A stretch of DNA of 64,000 nt. Source: Pyxidicoccus trucidator. Its GTDB lineage: Bacteria; Myxococcota; Myxococcia; Myxococcales; Myxococcaceae. The position numbers and the translations under genes are program-made. Below are positions 63,387 through 64,000 of this stretch, in pieces. The stretch's first letter is position 1; each line of letters opens with the position of its first letter. The notes beneath the pieces were generated by a model. The model did no database searches, was not told the origin of the DNA, and saw nothing but the letters and a program-made list of their open reading frames with translations. Location of the stretch: the NCBI RefSeq assembly GCF_010894435.1, contig NZ_JAAIXZ010000022.1, positions 1 through 64,000 on the forward strand, read 5' to 3'.

Positions 63387-64000
63387 TCACGCGCCCACAT
63401 CCTCCACGAGGCGGAAGGTGAGCTGGGGGCGTGTGCCCACCACGCGCTCGTCGAGGTACTCGGAGAGGACACGCTCCATGCGCAGCGCGTCATCCTGGAC
63501 GAGGCGCTTGAGCTCGGCGAGGTGCGTGAGGCTGTCCAGCACCGAGCGGGTGTCCACGCCGAAGTCGATGAGGCACGCCACCTCGTCCACGTCGCCCGCC
63601 AGCAGCTTGTCCACCATGGGCAGGCAGGACGTCACCGTGCCGATGAGGGCCCCGGTGCGGTAGTAGCGCTCGAAGGCGTAGGAGGCGAGGTAGTCCGCCC
63701 ACTTCGGCTCGTTGATGTCCACCTGGAGGTCCAGGCTCTTCACCAGCGTCTGCATCAGCGCCACGTGCGCGCGCAGGTAGGCGGTGAGGGGGGCGCGCAC
63801 CTTGTCGAGGACCTCGTCCGCGTCCTGGCCGATGAAGGTGTGCATCATGAGCGTGGCGGTGCGAGAGCCGCGCGCGTGCCCGGCCCGCTCCGCCGCGGCG
63901 TGGTAGAGGCCGAGCTTCTCCAGCGCCTCCTCCAGCGCCTGTCCCAGCAGCGAGGTGAGGACGTTGTAGCCGTTGGCGCCGGTGCGCTCGAAGAGGGCGG
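63387..64000 (-). CDS. MupA/Atu3671-like luciferase-family flavin monooxygenase, 5' end beyond window
   Basis: The frame is open from base 64000 to TGA 63387, giving the last 204 residues. NGYNVLTSLLGQALEE, MMHTFIGQD and EVACLIDFGVDTRSVLDSL match the C-terminal half of the LLM-class monooxygenases found in NRPS/PKS clusters (MupA group). These often exist as domains inside assembly-line proteins, so upstream PKS/NRPS domains may be fused outside the window. It is co-directional with the FAAL gene and probably part of the cluster. Confidence 0.8.
   Translation of the reverse strand, partial: ALFERTGANGYNVLTSLLGQALEEALEKLGLYHAAAERAGHARGSRTATLMMHTFIGQDADEVLDKVRAPLTAYLRAHVALMQTLVKSLDLQVDINEPKWADYLASYAFERYYRTGALIGTVTSCLPMVDKLLAGDVDEVACLIDFGVDTRSVLDSLTHLAELKRLVQDDALRMERVLSEYLDERVVGTRPQLTFRLVEDVGA

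Overview
This window is very GC-rich, with strong G/C bias at third codon positions and long tightly coupled operons. It carries two FAAL-initiated NRPS/PKS assembly lines among ordinary metabolic operons. That combination fits a myxobacterium of the Myxococcus/Corallococcus/Pyxidicoccus/Archangium type. This is inferred from style and gene content; no rRNA or other taxonomic marker is present.

Region 1 (1-25416) is a biosynthetic cluster, almost all on the minus strand. A train of mostly stop/start-overlapping genes (23489 down to 13064) encodes a degenerate-SDR/alpha-beta-hydrolase fusion, a methionyl-tRNA-synthetase-like enzyme, a stand-alone cupin, a DAO-type FAD oxidase, a methyltransferase, a GNAT acyltransferase, a lysine/ornithine N-hydroxylase, an acyl-AMP ligase, a free carrier protein and an HSL-type hydrolase. 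N-hydroxylase, cupin, MetRS-like enzyme and DAO-type oxidase together are the set known to make hydrazinoacetic acid from lysine and glycine (s56-p1 and triacsin type). The ligase, carrier and GNAT match the downstream handling of that unit. The train leads into one giant NRPS gene (12907 to beyond base 1) with the order FAAL-ACP-C-A-T-C-A-T-C-A-T-C. Its A-domain pocket residues read as Gly, Val and Gln. The best reading is an undescribed lipopeptide pathway that carries an N-N bond. A VOC-fold protein with an operator-like palindrome at its start codon, and a sarcosine-methyltransferase-like gene, close the region.

Region 2 (25417-27205) is a gene graveyard. It holds remnants of a DODA-type dioxygenase (a broken paralogue of the intact gene at 33465), an IS3-family transposase, a pirin with frameshifts and an internal deletion, and possibly an HlyD-type protein. 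A separate phosphoenolpyruvate-synthase remnant lies at 35326-35760.

Region 3 (27206-48433) is housekeeping or catabolic. It contains an Mrp cation/proton antiporter operon with fused MrpA/MrpB, a DODA-type dioxygenase convergent with a LysR regulator, a persulfide-dioxygenase-like gene divergent from a split YeeE/YedE sulfur transporter, an acyl-CoA carboxyltransferase, a lipoprotein, an outer-membrane MetA-like channel, and a Liv-type ABC operon with an embedded acyl-CoA ligase. Paired 20-bp palindromes lie upstream of the Liv operon.

Region 4 (48434-64000, minus strand) is a second NRPS/PKS cluster. In transcription order it encodes a MupA-like flavin monooxygenase (cut by the right edge), FAAL-ACP-C, a SyrP-like Fe(II)/2OG hydroxylase, an NRPS with a catalytically dead N-terminal C-like domain followed by A (Glu-like) and T, and a PKS. 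The PKS has a dehydratase fold nested inside the KR tail and ends in a degenerate epimerase-like domain, with no thioesterase. The dead C-like domain next to a beta-hydroxylase suggests an interface domain.
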